The notes beneath the pieces are model-generated. The model worked only from the letters and a program-made list of their open reading frames with translations, was not told the DNA's origin and searched no databases. The position numbers were made by a program, and so were the translations under genes. This document shows positions 17,317 to 23,954 of a stretch of 40,629 nucleotides of DNA, piece after piece. The first letter of the stretch is position 1. Each line of letters opens with the position of its first letter. Origin of the DNA: Henriciella sp. (lineage in GTDB: Bacteria > Pseudomonadota > Alphaproteobacteria > Caulobacterales > Hyphomonadaceae); assembly GCA_002733705.1 (NCBI GenBank), contig NVWP01000043.1:1-40629 (forward strand), given 5' to 3'.

Positions 17317-18138
17317 ATGGGCGAGAGCGAAACGAACGAACAAGAGGCTGCGGAAAATGCCTTCCGTCGCGCTCGGAGCAAAATCCAGTTTCCCTATACC
17401 GATCTGTCTAGGGCGGAGGAGTTGTGCCACGCCTTGCTTGAGATCGCGGGCCGCGCGGAAACTGAGCAGACACAGCTAGCCGTCAAGCTCGACATGTCCG
17501 CCAATGGGGGAACTTTCCGCGGGCGGCTGTCTGCGGCGAAGATGTTTGGGCTGATTGAGACACCCAGCAGCGGAGTGAGGCTCACGGGGCTAGGGCGCCA
17601 AATTCTGGAGCGGGACACCAAGGCGGCAGCGAGAGCGGAGGCCTTTACGAATGTGGAACTCTATTCCGCAATGTATGATCGCTACAATGGCTATTCGCTG
17701 CCGCCTGCTGCCGCTGTTGAGCGTCAAATGGTCGAACTTGGTGTTCCTCCAAAGCAGAAAGAGCGCGCCAGACAGGCCTTTGCTTCTTCTGCGGAGACGG
17801 CCGGATTTGTCGCGCCCAATGGACGGTTCTGCAAACCGGCGCTAGCGGCCCCTCTGCCCGACGAAAAGGAAGATTCAGAGACAACGTTCGGTGGGGGCGG
17901 CGGTGGTGGCTCCAATGATCAACGTGATCAAGCAGGATCAGCGGGGCGGGGTGGCGGCGATGCGCATAAACCAGCTCACCAAGATATGACTGATATGGCG
18001 CTTGAGTATCGACTGGTGGACCTGATTACAGAGGCGCATCAGAAAGATCCGCAAGTGGTAAGCCACATCATCGCAGTCATAACCTTCCTCAAAACAAAAG
18101 ACCTGTCAGGACCGGGTCAAAAGTCTGGAGAAGGCTGA
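17317..18138 (+). CDS. Winged-helix-like protein with Gly-rich linker (hypothetical cargo)
   Basis: 273 residues. The first 160 or so look like two small helical/winged-helix units: FPYTDLSRAEELCHALLEIAG...LAVKLDMSANGGTFRGRLSAAKMFGLIETPSSGVRLTGLGRQIL reads like a wHTH with a turn-and-wing ending in LTxLG, and PPAAAVERQMVELGVPPKQKERARQAFASSAETAGF follows. A low-complexity Gly-rich linker (about 195-225) leads to a short C-terminal helix (LEYRLVDLITEAHQKDP). I recognise the N-terminal type as widespread in bacteria but know no assigned function. The ATG at 17317 has GGAGA 6 nt upstream; an in-frame TTG at 17296 is less likely. It follows the transposase by 130 bp, with its own putative promoter. 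Confidence 0.8.
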   Translation: MGESETNEQEAAENAFRRARSKIQFPYTDLSRAEELCHALLEIAGRAETEQTQLAVKLDMSANGGTFRGRLSAAKMFGLIETPSSGVRLTGLGRQILERDTKAAARAEAFTNVELYSAMYDRYNGYSLPPAAAVERQMVELGVPPKQKERARQAFASSAETAGFVAPNGRFCKPALAAPLPDEKEDSETTFGGGGGGGSNDQRDQAGSAGRGGGDAHKPAHQDMTDMALEYRLVDLITEAHQKDPQVVSHIIAVITFLKTKDLSGPGQKSGEG

Positions 18139-18218
18139 TGGACCCAATATGACGACCGCTTCCTGGTCTAAGGGGGTCTAGCCACCCGCTTAGGTCAGCA
18201 GTCGCCATCTAGGGCGGC

Positions 18219-18246
18219 AGGGGGCGGGGCTTAGGCCTCGCCTCCA
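18219..18246. other. Strong GC-rich hairpin in the 244-bp gap after the winged-helix-like gene
   Basis: GGCGGGGC and GCCTCGCC pair around TTAG, extending to about 11 pairs with wobbles. No T-run follows, so it is not a standard terminator; it could be a transcript-end stabiliser. I see nothing else coding in 18139-18382 beyond ORFs of about 10 codons. Confidence 0.3.
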
Positions 18247-18284
18247 CCTATCCGGTCTCGGGAATGGTCCCGCGACCAAACGAT

Positions 18285-18359
18285 GACCGCTCAGCGGACA
18301 TCAAAGTAGTAAGTAGATGTATGATTCATCTCGGTGAATCCGTCAACCGCTGATCGGTC
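18285..18359. repeat. Near-perfect inverted repeat upstream of the 64-aa HTH-like gene
   Basis: GACCGCTCAGCGG at 18285-18297 and CCGCTGATCGGTC at 18347-18359 match as inverted copies at 12 of 13 positions, 49 bp apart. A TATGAT hexamer (18320-18325) that could be a -10 box sits between them. Possible binding site or looped regulatory element for the gene starting at 18383. Confidence 0.4.
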
Positions 18360-18382
18360 GCAGTCTTCAGAAAGGAAGACCG

Positions 18383-18577
18383 ATGAAAGACCCAGTGCTG
18401 ACACCGGAAATGGTTCCGGTCATCAAGTTGGCCCGCAAGCTGAAAATCCCGTACTCGTGGATTTCTGCTTACTACAACGGGCTGAACTTTGGACGCATTG
18501 CTGACGTGGTTAAGGGGCGTCGTTTCCCCACGATCCCGCCAGCAACGGCACTGCCAGCAGACTTTCCGTCTGCCTAG
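18383..18577 (+). CDS. 64-residue HTH-like small protein (hypothetical cargo)
   Basis: ATG at 18383 with a good Shine-Dalgarno (AAAGGAAG) about 5 nt upstream. The chain KLARKLKIPYSWISAYYNGLNFGRIADVVKGRRF reads like a homeodomain/resolvase-type HTH, with IPYSWISAYYNGL as the helix-turn and GRIADVVKGRRF as the basic recognition helix; this is inference. It ends in a Pro/Ala tail. A perfect terminator follows 12 bp after the stop, so it is a discrete transcription unit, and an inverted repeat lies upstream. I recognise no family. Confidence 0.65.
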   Translation: MKDPVLTPEMVPVIKLARKLKIPYSWISAYYNGLNFGRIADVVKGRRFPTIPPATALPADFPSA

Positions 18578-18588
18578 GTAAACGGAGA

Positions 18589-18615
18589 GGGTGGCGATCA
18601 TTCGCCACCCTTTTT
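18589..18615 (+). terminator. Rho-independent terminator of the 64-aa gene
   Basis: Perfect 9-bp stem GGGTGGCGA/TCGCCACCC with loop TCAT, then TTTTT. The loop contains the stop codon (TCA read as TGA) of the opposite-strand gene, so the two genes end in the same hairpin. Confidence 0.88.
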
Positions 18616-19068
18616 GATTGTCCAGAGCTTATAAGGCCCGTTCGCATCGTGCTGCGTCGTCCAGCCCTGATCCTCGATCAAGCCTTGGTTCACGCAGACC
18701 TTCACGCACGCGCCGATACGCTTCCTTATTGTGACCAGCGTGGCCTCGTCAGCCGACAGCCCGCGCTCTGCGGCCCATAGCTCCGTGATCTGGCGTGAGG
18801 TCATAGGCCCGTCCGCCTCGCGAAGCGTGGACAGGACGAAGCGTTTCACGCTGCCTTTCTCCGCGCGATGTTTGGTGACGTATTCCTTTATCGCGTAGGT
18901 GTCCGCGTTCGGATCGAACATGCGAATAGTCGCGTCCAAGTGGTCTATGTCCACGGTGAGCTTCTTGATCTCGGCGCGGTACTTTTCGCGGAGGTCTGAA
19001 AGCTCCTTGTGCTTCGCAACTAACCCAGAAACGGTATTAGGACGGTCGTATGAAATGGCATCGGTCAT
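18598..19068 (-). CDS. Coiled-coil/winged-helix protein (hypothetical cargo)
   Basis: 156 residues. An N-terminal coiled coil (about 12-55; KHKELSDLREKYRAEIKKLTVDIDHLDATIRMFDP) is followed by a winged-helix-like domain (about 75-150): VKRFVLSTLREADGPMTSRQITELWAAERGLSADEATLVTIRKRIGACVKVCVNQGLIE, then KLWTIKKGGE. I recognise this architecture as a common alphaproteobacterial hypothetical; its function is unknown to me. The ATG at 19068 and the GTG at 19074 are both possible starts. The TCACC-N6-GGTGA palindrome at 19071-19086 overlaps the GTG and lies 2 bp before the ATG, so translation may be leaderless or the site may double as a ribosome-binding site. Gene and operator touch the right element end. 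Confidence 0.78.
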   Translation of the reverse strand: MTDAISYDRPNTVSGLVAKHKELSDLREKYRAEIKKLTVDIDHLDATIRMFDPNADTYAIKEYVTKHRAEKGSVKRFVLSTLREADGPMTSRQITELWAAERGLSADEATLVTIRKRIGACVKVCVNQGLIEDQGWTTQHDANGPYKLWTIKKGGE

Positions 19069-19070
19069 AA

Positions 19071-19086
19071 TCACCGTATATGGTGA
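19071..19086. promoter_or_regulatory. Palindromic operator-like site 4 (start of the coiled-coil/wHTH gene)
   Basis: TCACCGTATATGGTGA. On the minus strand a TTGTTT-like -35 and a CATATA-like -10 could be drawn so that the palindrome covers the -10 region. It is 18 bp from site 5 in the right terminal repeat. Confidence 0.7.
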
Positions 19087-19104
19087 AACCGCAATAAAAA
19101 CAAG

Positions 19105-19120
19105 TCACCATATTTGGTGA
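19105..19120. promoter_or_regulatory. Palindromic operator-like site 5 (in right terminal repeat)
   Basis: TCACCATATTTGGTGA, the inverted counterpart of site 1. On the minus strand it supplies the TGA that ends the truncated ComM reading frame. Confidence 0.75.
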
Positions 19121-19138
19121 GTTTGCGCCATAATACTG
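19105..19138 (-). repeat. Right terminal inverted repeat of the element
   Basis: 34 bp, the inverted copy of 14748-14781 with one mismatch, ending at the target duplication 19139-19146. Confidence 0.93.
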
Positions 19139-19146
19139 GGAAATTC
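19139..19146. repeat. Target-site duplication, right copy
   Basis: GGAAATTC, identical to 14740-14747. It lies within the ComM codons for E-F-P just after the Walker B motif. Confidence 0.9.
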
Positions 19147-20140
19147 AGGAAGTTCGTCGAGGAAAAGCACGCCATGATGGGCGAGTGATACTTCTCCGGG
19201 CCGGGCCTTGATCCCGCCGCCCACGAGGGCCGCCATGGAGGCCGAATGGTGCGGTGCGCGGAACGGGCGCTGGCGCGAAAGCTGTCCGCGCTCAAGCATG
19301 CCGGCGACTGACTGGATCTGCGAGACTTCCAGAAGCTCCGTGGCCGAAAGCGGCGGCAGGAGACCGGGAAGACGCTGGGCGAGCATCGACTTGCCGGAAC
19401 CGGGTGGACCGCAGAAGAGGAGATTGTGCCCGCCCGCGGCCGCAATTTCGAGCACGCGTTTGGCGCCGTCCTGGCCCTTCACATCGGCAAGGTCCGCCGC
19501 GGCGACAGGCGGGGCGAGCTCTCCGGCGACCGGCGCCGGCAGGCTGGCGCGGCCCGCGAAATGGTTGATCATGGAAATGAGACTTGGCACCGCGATGGTG
19601 CCCTCTCCGGCCCAGGCCGCTTCAGGGCCGCAGACAGCCGGGCAGATCAGACGCAGCTCCATGGCCTGCGCGGCCATGGCCGCAGGCAGCACACCAAGCG
19701 TCTGACCGAGCGCGCCATCAAGAGAGAGCTCCCCGATCGCCGCATGCCCGTCCAGGGCGTCCGGCGCTATGACGCCCATGGCGGCCAGCAGGCCGAGCGC
19801 GATAGCGAGGTCATAGTGGCTGCCTTCCTTGGGCAGGTCAGCCGGCGCGAGATTGACGGTTATGCGTGTGGGTGGAATGGCAAGGCCGATGGCGGAAAAG
19901 GCGGCGCGCACACGCTCGCGGCTCTCGCCCACGGCCTTGTCCGGCAGGCCGACAATCGTGAAAAAGGGATTTCCGGAAGCGATGTGGACCTGAACGTCCA
20001 CGGGCTTGGCCTCTATGCCTTCAAAGGCAAAAGTCGTGACACGGCAGACCATGGCGATTTCCTTTCCGCTCCCTGCCTAGCATACGGCCCGGAACAAAGA
20101 AAGAACGAAATCGCCCGAAGGTTAAACGGGCAGACCTAGC

Positions 20141-20560
20141 CTAGTCGAGACGGATGAGATCGTCGTCATCCTCATCCGGGCCGGGTGCCGGGGTCTGGAC
20201 GCCGGCGGCAACATTGGCTGCCGGGTTATTGAGGGTGGGGCCTTGCACTTCCGGGACGTTGCCGAGCGGGTCGGTCTCAAGCGTGCTTTCCGGCATGCGC
20301 ATGCCGGAAGGTCCGCTGGCCGGTGAGGGCGCGCCGGGACCGCGAAGGTTGAAGCCTCCGCTGGTGCTGGTCTGCGAGGCTGGTTCACCGCCTGGAATGC
20401 GAAGATTGAAGCGGGAGCCGCTTGTGGAGCTGGTCTCAGCCGAAGCCGTCTCGGACGGCGGCGCGGCGGTGACGTTTTCGGGCTCTGCCGGAACCTGTTC
20501 GGAACAGGCCGTTCCGGCAATGGCGAGCGTGAGGCCGGCGGCGACGGAAAGAGCTTTCAT
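20141..20560 (-). CDS. Small Pro/Ser/Thr-rich lipoprotein (hypothetical)
   Basis: 139 residues. The N-terminus is a lipoprotein signal (MKALSVAAGLTLAIAGTACSEQ) with the lipid-modified cysteine at 19. The rest is low-complexity and probably unfolded, with two related segments (SGSRFNLRIPGGEPASQTS and SGGFNLRGPGAPSPASG) and an acidic DEDDDD run before the end. No known family. The ATG at 20560 is 7 nt after GGAGG; an ATG two codons earlier is too close to it. It starts 28 bp after the gshB stop on the same strand, so it probably shares that transcript and is attached to the envelope. Confidence 0.75.
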   Translation of the reverse strand: MKALSVAAGLTLAIAGTACSEQVPAEPENVTAAPPSETASAETSSTSGSRFNLRIPGGEPASQTSTSGGFNLRGPGAPSPASGPSGMRMPESTLETDPLGNVPEVQGPTLNNPAANVAAGVQTPAPGPDEDDDDLIRLD

Positions 20561-20588
20561 ATTCATACCTCCAGAGTGGGGCCTAAAG

Positions 20589-21539
20589 TCAGGTTTTGGC
20601 AACTCTGTCTTGCACACAATCCCAGAAGATGGCGGCCGCGTCGATGCCTGTAAAGCGCTTCAGCTCCTGTATCCCCGTCGGGCTGGTGACATTGACCTCT
20701 GTCAGCTTGTCGCCAATCACATCGATCCCGACGAACAACTGGTCGCGTTTGCGAAGCTCCGGCCCGATGGCCGCGCAGATTTTGCGGTCAATGTCGCTGA
20801 GCTCGCTTGGTTCTGCGGTGCCGCCGACATGCATGTTGGAGCGGGTTTCGCCTTTCTTCGGACGCCGGTTGATCGCGCCGACCGGCTCTCCATTGACGAG
20901 GATGACGCGCTTGTCGCCATTGCTGACGGCCGGCAGGAAAGCCTGGGCGATGAGCGGCTCACGCGTGCGTTCGAGAAACATTTCCATCAGGGAGGAGAAG
21001 TTGCTGTCATCTTCCTTCATGCGGAAGACGCCCGCGCCGCCATTGCCGTAAAGCGGCTTGATAATGATGTCGCGATGACGCTGACGGAAGGCCTCAATGG
21101 CTTTCAGGTCGCGCGATATGAGCGTGTCGGGGATGATTTCGGGAAAGAGGAGGGGGAAGAGCTTTTCCGGACCGGAGCGCACGAATTCCGGATCATTGAG
21201 GACAAGTGTCTGGCCTTTCAGAAGCTCCAGCAGGTGGCAGGCGGTAATGTAGGACATGTCAAAGGGCGGATCCTGACGCATCAGGACCACATCGACATCG
21301 GCGGCAAGATCAAGCTCGCGCTCTTCACCGAACAGGCCGGGCGTTTCCTTGACGCGCTGAACCTCTGCGGGCCGGGCGCGGGCGATGAGCTTGCCGGTAT
21401 CGAAGCTGAGGTGTCCGGGCTGGTAGACGAACAGCTTGTGGCCGCGTGCCTGCGCCTCTTCGGCCAGGGCGAAGGTGGTGTCTGCATTGATGTCCACCGA
21501 TTCCAGCGGGTCCATCTGGATCGCAATTCGCAAGCTCAT
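20589..21539 (-). CDS. gshB: Glutathione synthase
   Basis: A 316-residue ATP-grasp ligase, standard GshB length, joining glycine to gamma-glutamylcysteine. It shows the N-terminal substrate domain (LRIAIQMDPLESVDINADTTFALAEEAQARGH), VVLMRQDPPFDMSYI, the ATP-grasp loop DIIIKPLYGNGGAGVFR, RVILVNGEPVGAINRRPKKGETRSNMHVGG, and the metal/ATP site FVGIDVIGDKLTEVNVTSPTGIQEL. It sits between the yraN-rsmI side and comM, as in many alphaproteobacteria. The nearby gamma-glutamyltransferase (about 18 kb away) acts in glutathione turnover. Confidence 0.97.
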   Translation of the reverse strand: MSLRIAIQMDPLESVDINADTTFALAEEAQARGHKLFVYQPGHLSFDTGKLIARARPAEVQRVKETPGLFGEERELDLAADVDVVLMRQDPPFDMSYITACHLLELLKGQTLVLNDPEFVRSGPEKLFPLLFPEIIPDTLISRDLKAIEAFRQRHRDIIIKPLYGNGGAGVFRMKEDDSNFSSLMEMFLERTREPLIAQAFLPAVSNGDKRVILVNGEPVGAINRRPKKGETRSNMHVGGTAEPSELSDIDRKICAAIGPELRKRDQLFVGIDVIGDKLTEVNVTSPTGIQELKRFTGIDAAAIFWDCVQDRVAKT

Positions 21540-21638
21540 GGCGCAGGGGCCCTCCGATCATCTTTACTCGATCGCTTATATGAAGGTGATTGGGCGCCTT
21601 GATAAGCGCCGGAACGGCATTCCTTTTCGCCGCGCGCA

Positions 21639-21672
21639 CAAAAACGCCCCTCCCGGGAAGGAAGGGGCGCAC
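21639..21672 (-). terminator. Rho-independent terminator after the fasciclin gene
   Basis: On the minus strand an imperfect stem built on CGCCCCT/AGGGGCG (arms 21663-21669 and 21645-21651) is followed by TTTTTGTG. It lies 27 bp past the fasciclin stop. Confidence 0.75.
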
Positions 21673-21698
21673 CTTGATGTTCCTGGGAAGGAAGGAAC

Positions 21699-22205
21699 TT
21701 ATTCAGGCAGGATGACGCCATCGATGGCGTGGATCACGCCGTTCGAGGTGTAGACATCGGCCATGATGACCTTGGCGCCGCCGACAGTGATGGTGCCATC
21801 GGTATTCACGACTTCGATGGTGTCGCCGCCAAGTGTTTCGACCTCGGTCGTGCCTTCAGCGATGTCCCCGGACTTGATCTTGCCGGACACCACGTGGAGC
21901 TTCAGGATGTCCTGAAGCTGGCCCTGGTTTTCGTCCATGAGCAGCGTATCCAGGGTGCCTTCCGGCAGGGCGGCGAACGCATCATTTGTCGGGGCGAAGA
22001 CGGTGAATGGACCTTCGGCCTGAAGTGCTTCGGCCAGTTCAGCCTCGGTCACAGCGGTAACGAGCGTCGAAAAGCTATCCTTGGAGGCTGCGGTCTCGAC
22101 GATGTTCTTCTTTTCGGACATTTCAGAATGGTGGTCCGCATAGGCGACGCTGGCACCACCAGCAAAGAGGGCGGTCGTCGCGACGGCTGCAAAGAGGGTT
22201 TTCAT
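21699..22205 (-). CDS. Fasciclin (FAS1) domain protein, exported
   Basis: 168 residues. A signal peptide (MKTLFAAVATTALFAGGASVAYA) precedes one FAS1 domain: NIVETAASKDSFSTLVTAVTEAELAEAL, the conserved GPFTVFAPTNDAFAALP (H1/FAS1 motif), LKLHVVSGKI, GVIHAIDGVILP. FAS1 proteins are adhesion- or surface-related; in Rhodobacter a fasciclin gene belongs to the RpoE singlet-oxygen regulon. The ATG at 22205 has AAAGGAG 7 nt upstream; the 17 extra codons possible before it are not needed. A TGATCC-N16-CGTAG motif sits at the right distance to be its promoter. Confidence 0.93.
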   Translation of the reverse strand: MKTLFAAVATTALFAGGASVAYADHHSEMSEKKNIVETAASKDSFSTLVTAVTEAELAEALQAEGPFTVFAPTNDAFAALPEGTLDTLLMDENQGQLQDILKLHVVSGKIKSGDIAEGTTEVETLGGDTIEVVNTDGTITVGGAKVIMADVYTSNGVIHAIDGVILPE

Positions 22206-22236
22206 GAAGTGTCTCCTTTGGGTTGTGATACCGTCA

Positions 22237-22263
22237 CTACGCGCCGCGGAGACCACTGGATCA
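22237..22263 (-). promoter_or_regulatory. Putative RpoE/ECF-type promoter of the fasciclin gene
   Basis: On the minus strand TGATCC (22263-22258), 16 bp, CGTAG (22241-22237). The start point would be near 22230, giving a leader of about 25 nt. The elements resemble those of the RpoE-ChrR group of ECF sigma factors. The flanking stretch 22264-22320 is strikingly AT-rich for this genome. Confidence 0.45.
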
Positions 22264-22468
22264 TTAAAAAAATATATTTAAAACAAGGATATAAAAACAA
22301 AATAAGATCGGCTAATACTATTGGTACGGCCCTCCAGGTGCGCTGGATCAGACCGGCGGGCGATCACTTAAACGTGAGCCTGAAAGCCCGCGGACCGAAA
22401 GCGTGGTTGGCCGAAAGCGCCCGCTGGTCCATATTCTTCCTGTCGCAGCCACAGGATCAGACCCGCCC

Positions 22469-23272
22469 ATGATGAAAGCGTTCACCGCCCTTGCCGCCCT
22501 GGCCCTTGTCACCGGTTGCGCGCAGTCGCCCGAAGCGCCGGCGCGCACTGAAGCAGCGTCAGTTGAAGAGGCTAATGGTTTTTCCGCCATCGTGGCGCAG
22601 ACCAATGTTTTCGGCTCGCTGAGCTATCGCCAGCGCATCGCCCTGCCGCAAGAAGCGATTGCCCATCTCATCGTGCGCGACGTGGACGGCGAGGGCACGC
22701 CTGTCCTGGCTGAGCAAAGCTTTGCCCTCAACGGGCGGCAGGTGCCCATCCCGTTCGAGATCGTGGTGCGCGAAGAGGCGGCCGAGGCCGAAGCCGGGCC
22801 GCTGGGATTCAGCGCCGATATTCGCATGCCGGATGGCGAGCTTCTCTGGCAGACACGCGATGAAATGACCTTCGTCGCAAACGATGCGCGCAAGGATCTC
22901 GGCATGATCATGCTGTCACCGGCAGGGGCCGGGCAGGTCACGCTGGAGGATCTGGCAGGACGAGACTGGATGATTGCGCGGCTGAATGGCGAGCCGGTGA
23001 TGACCGCCGCGCCGATCACGCTGCGTATTTCCGAAGACGGCCAGATCAACGGTCAGGCCTCGTGCAATGCCTATACGGCGAGCGGCTCGGTCGAGGACAG
23101 CCTGCTGACGATCGGGCCGATTGCGCTGACCCGCAAAGCCTGCATGCCGGAGGTTATGGATCAGGAGCAGTTCTACCTCGATCTCCTGGAAAACGTCTCA
23201 CAGCTCAGCCTGGATGATAACGGCCTTCTGACGATGACCGCCGATTCCGGCGAGACACTGACGGCGCGCTAA
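22469..23272 (+). CDS. Lipoprotein with YbaY/YscW-like and META domains
   Basis: 267 residues. Lipoprotein signal MMKAFTALAALALVTGCAQS (Cys17). Residues of roughly 45-165 form a YbaY/YscW-like beta domain (GSLSYRQRIALPQEAIAHLIVRDV ... VPIPFEIVVREEAAE ... ADIRMPDGELLWQTRDEM). Residues of about 175-265 are a META/HslJ domain (DLAGRDWMIARLNGEPV, GQINGQASCNAYTASGSV, IGPIALTRKACMPEVMDQEQFYLDLLENVSQ). Both occur in envelope lipoproteins linked to stress resistance; no enzyme activity is known. ATG 22469 is chosen for the signal peptide; the reading frame is open 22 codons further. It is divergent from the fasciclin gene, and its stop overlaps the BON gene by 4 bp. Confidence 0.85.
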   Translation: MMKAFTALAALALVTGCAQSPEAPARTEAASVEEANGFSAIVAQTNVFGSLSYRQRIALPQEAIAHLIVRDVDGEGTPVLAEQSFALNGRQVPIPFEIVVREEAAEAEAGPLGFSADIRMPDGELLWQTRDEMTFVANDARKDLGMIMLSPAGAGQVTLEDLAGRDWMIARLNGEPVMTAAPITLRISEDGQINGQASCNAYTASGSVEDSLLTIGPIALTRKACMPEVMDQEQFYLDLLENVSQLSLDDNGLLTMTADSGETLTAR

Positions 23273-23916
23273 TAGACGTTTCCGCCAAGCAATTCTTCAT
23301 CGCTGCCGCCGCCGGTGTTGCCGGCTGGCGCGGCCTGGCGCTGGTGCGGTTCGCGCACCCGGACATAGGAGACGACGCGTTCGACGCCTTGCACGACGCT
23401 GGCGCGCTGGGCGGCGGTCTCAAGCTCTTCCTCCGAGCGGGCAAGGCCCATCAGATAGACGACCCCATTATAGGTCTCGATATTGAAATTGAGACTTTTG
23501 ACATTGCGGGCCGACAGGAGCGAGGAGCGCACGCGCGCCGTGATCAGCTCGTCCGAAGCATTCGCCATGAAACCGCCGGGCTTCTCGATCTGGATCTCAT
23601 TGGCCACGTCGGTGATGCGGCTCGAACTCCACGCAATCTGCTCTGCGCGCACCCGCATTTCGGGACTTGAGACGCGGCCCGACAGGAGGGCGAGACCATT
23701 GGCGACCTCCACATCCACCTCACCATAGCCGTTTTCATTCAGCAGCTTGGCCTTGATCTCATTCGACGCTGTGGCGTCATCGACCGCCTCGCCCAGCGTG
23801 CGCTCCTGGACGCTTGCAAGGCCCACGGCGCCGGCCGTGCCAACGGCGGCTGCGACACAGCCACCAAGGCTGAAGGCGCCAAGGAGCGCGGGGGCGAGGA
23901 AACGGTGAAGGACCAT
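23269..23916 (-). CDS. BON-domain lipoprotein (OsmY/DolP-like)
   Basis: 215 residues. Lipoprotein signal MVLHRFLAPALLGAFSLGGC (Cys20), then two BON domains: about 45-115 (EIKAKLLNENGYGEVDVEVANGLALLSGRVSSPEMRVRAEQIAW...) and about 125-195 (ITARVRSSLLSARNVKSLNFNIETYNGVVYLMGLARSEEELETAAQRASVVQGVERVVSYVRV). BON proteins bind phospholipid and support outer-membrane integrity. The Gly/Ser tail (AAPAGNTGGGSDEE) is probably flexible. GAGAGG lies upstream of ATG 23916. yraN and rsmI lie just upstream in the same direction. Confidence 0.88.
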   Translation of the reverse strand: MVLHRFLAPALLGAFSLGGCVAAAVGTAGAVGLASVQERTLGEAVDDATASNEIKAKLLNENGYGEVDVEVANGLALLSGRVSSPEMRVRAEQIAWSSSRITDVANEIQIEKPGGFMANASDELITARVRSSLLSARNVKSLNFNIETYNGVVYLMGLARSEEELETAAQRASVVQGVERVVSYVRVREPHQRQAAPAGNTGGGSDEELLGGNVY

Positions 23917-23954
23917 GGTCTGCCTCTCGATCTTCTTATACTTCAGACAAAGCC

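Larger units (their letters stand above)
14748..19138 (+). mobile_element. IS1595-family cargo-carrying element inserted in comM
   Basis: A 4391-bp element bounded by 34-bp inverted repeats and an 8-bp target duplication, with an intact ISXO2-like transposase (16227-17186). Cargo from left to right: 36-aa membrane peptide (-), Panacea antitoxin (+), small RelE-like candidate toxin (+), DUF6471-like protein (-), transposase (+), winged-helix-like protein (+), 64-aa HTH-like protein (+), coiled-coil/winged-helix protein (-). The repeats are almost perfect, the target copies are identical and the transposase is undamaged, so insertion looks recent. IS1595 family members with extra genes are known, but I do not recognise this particular gene set. 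Confidence 0.9.
19105..20052 (-). pseudogene. comM: comM (yifB), N-terminal fragment truncated by insertion
   Basis: The first 305 native residues of a ComM/YifB ATPase: the N-terminal ChlI/Lon-like domain (FAFEGIEAKPVDVQVHIASGNPFFTIVGLPDKAVGESRERV, PADLPKEGSHYDLAIAL), Walker A GPPGSGKS at residues 215-222, RPFRAPHHSASMAALVGGG, and Walker B LFLDELPEFP. Translation then enters the element and adds SIMAQTHQIW before a TGA inside the terminal repeat. The product would keep the ATP-binding motifs but lose sensor 2, the cysteine cluster and the C-terminal domain, so it is most likely non-functional. Together with 14106-14747 it makes a normal protein of about 515 residues. A short lipoprotein gene lies upstream. 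Confidence 0.93.

Noticed and set aside
16218-17381. A 387-codon open frame opposite the transposase
   Set aside because: No family features; it covers an intact transposase and its 3' flank.
18320-18342. ATTCATCTCGGTGAAT as a sixth copy of the element palindrome
   Set aside because: It has a GGTGA arm, but the other arm is TCATC and the spacing is 2 rather than 6, so it does not match the consensus.
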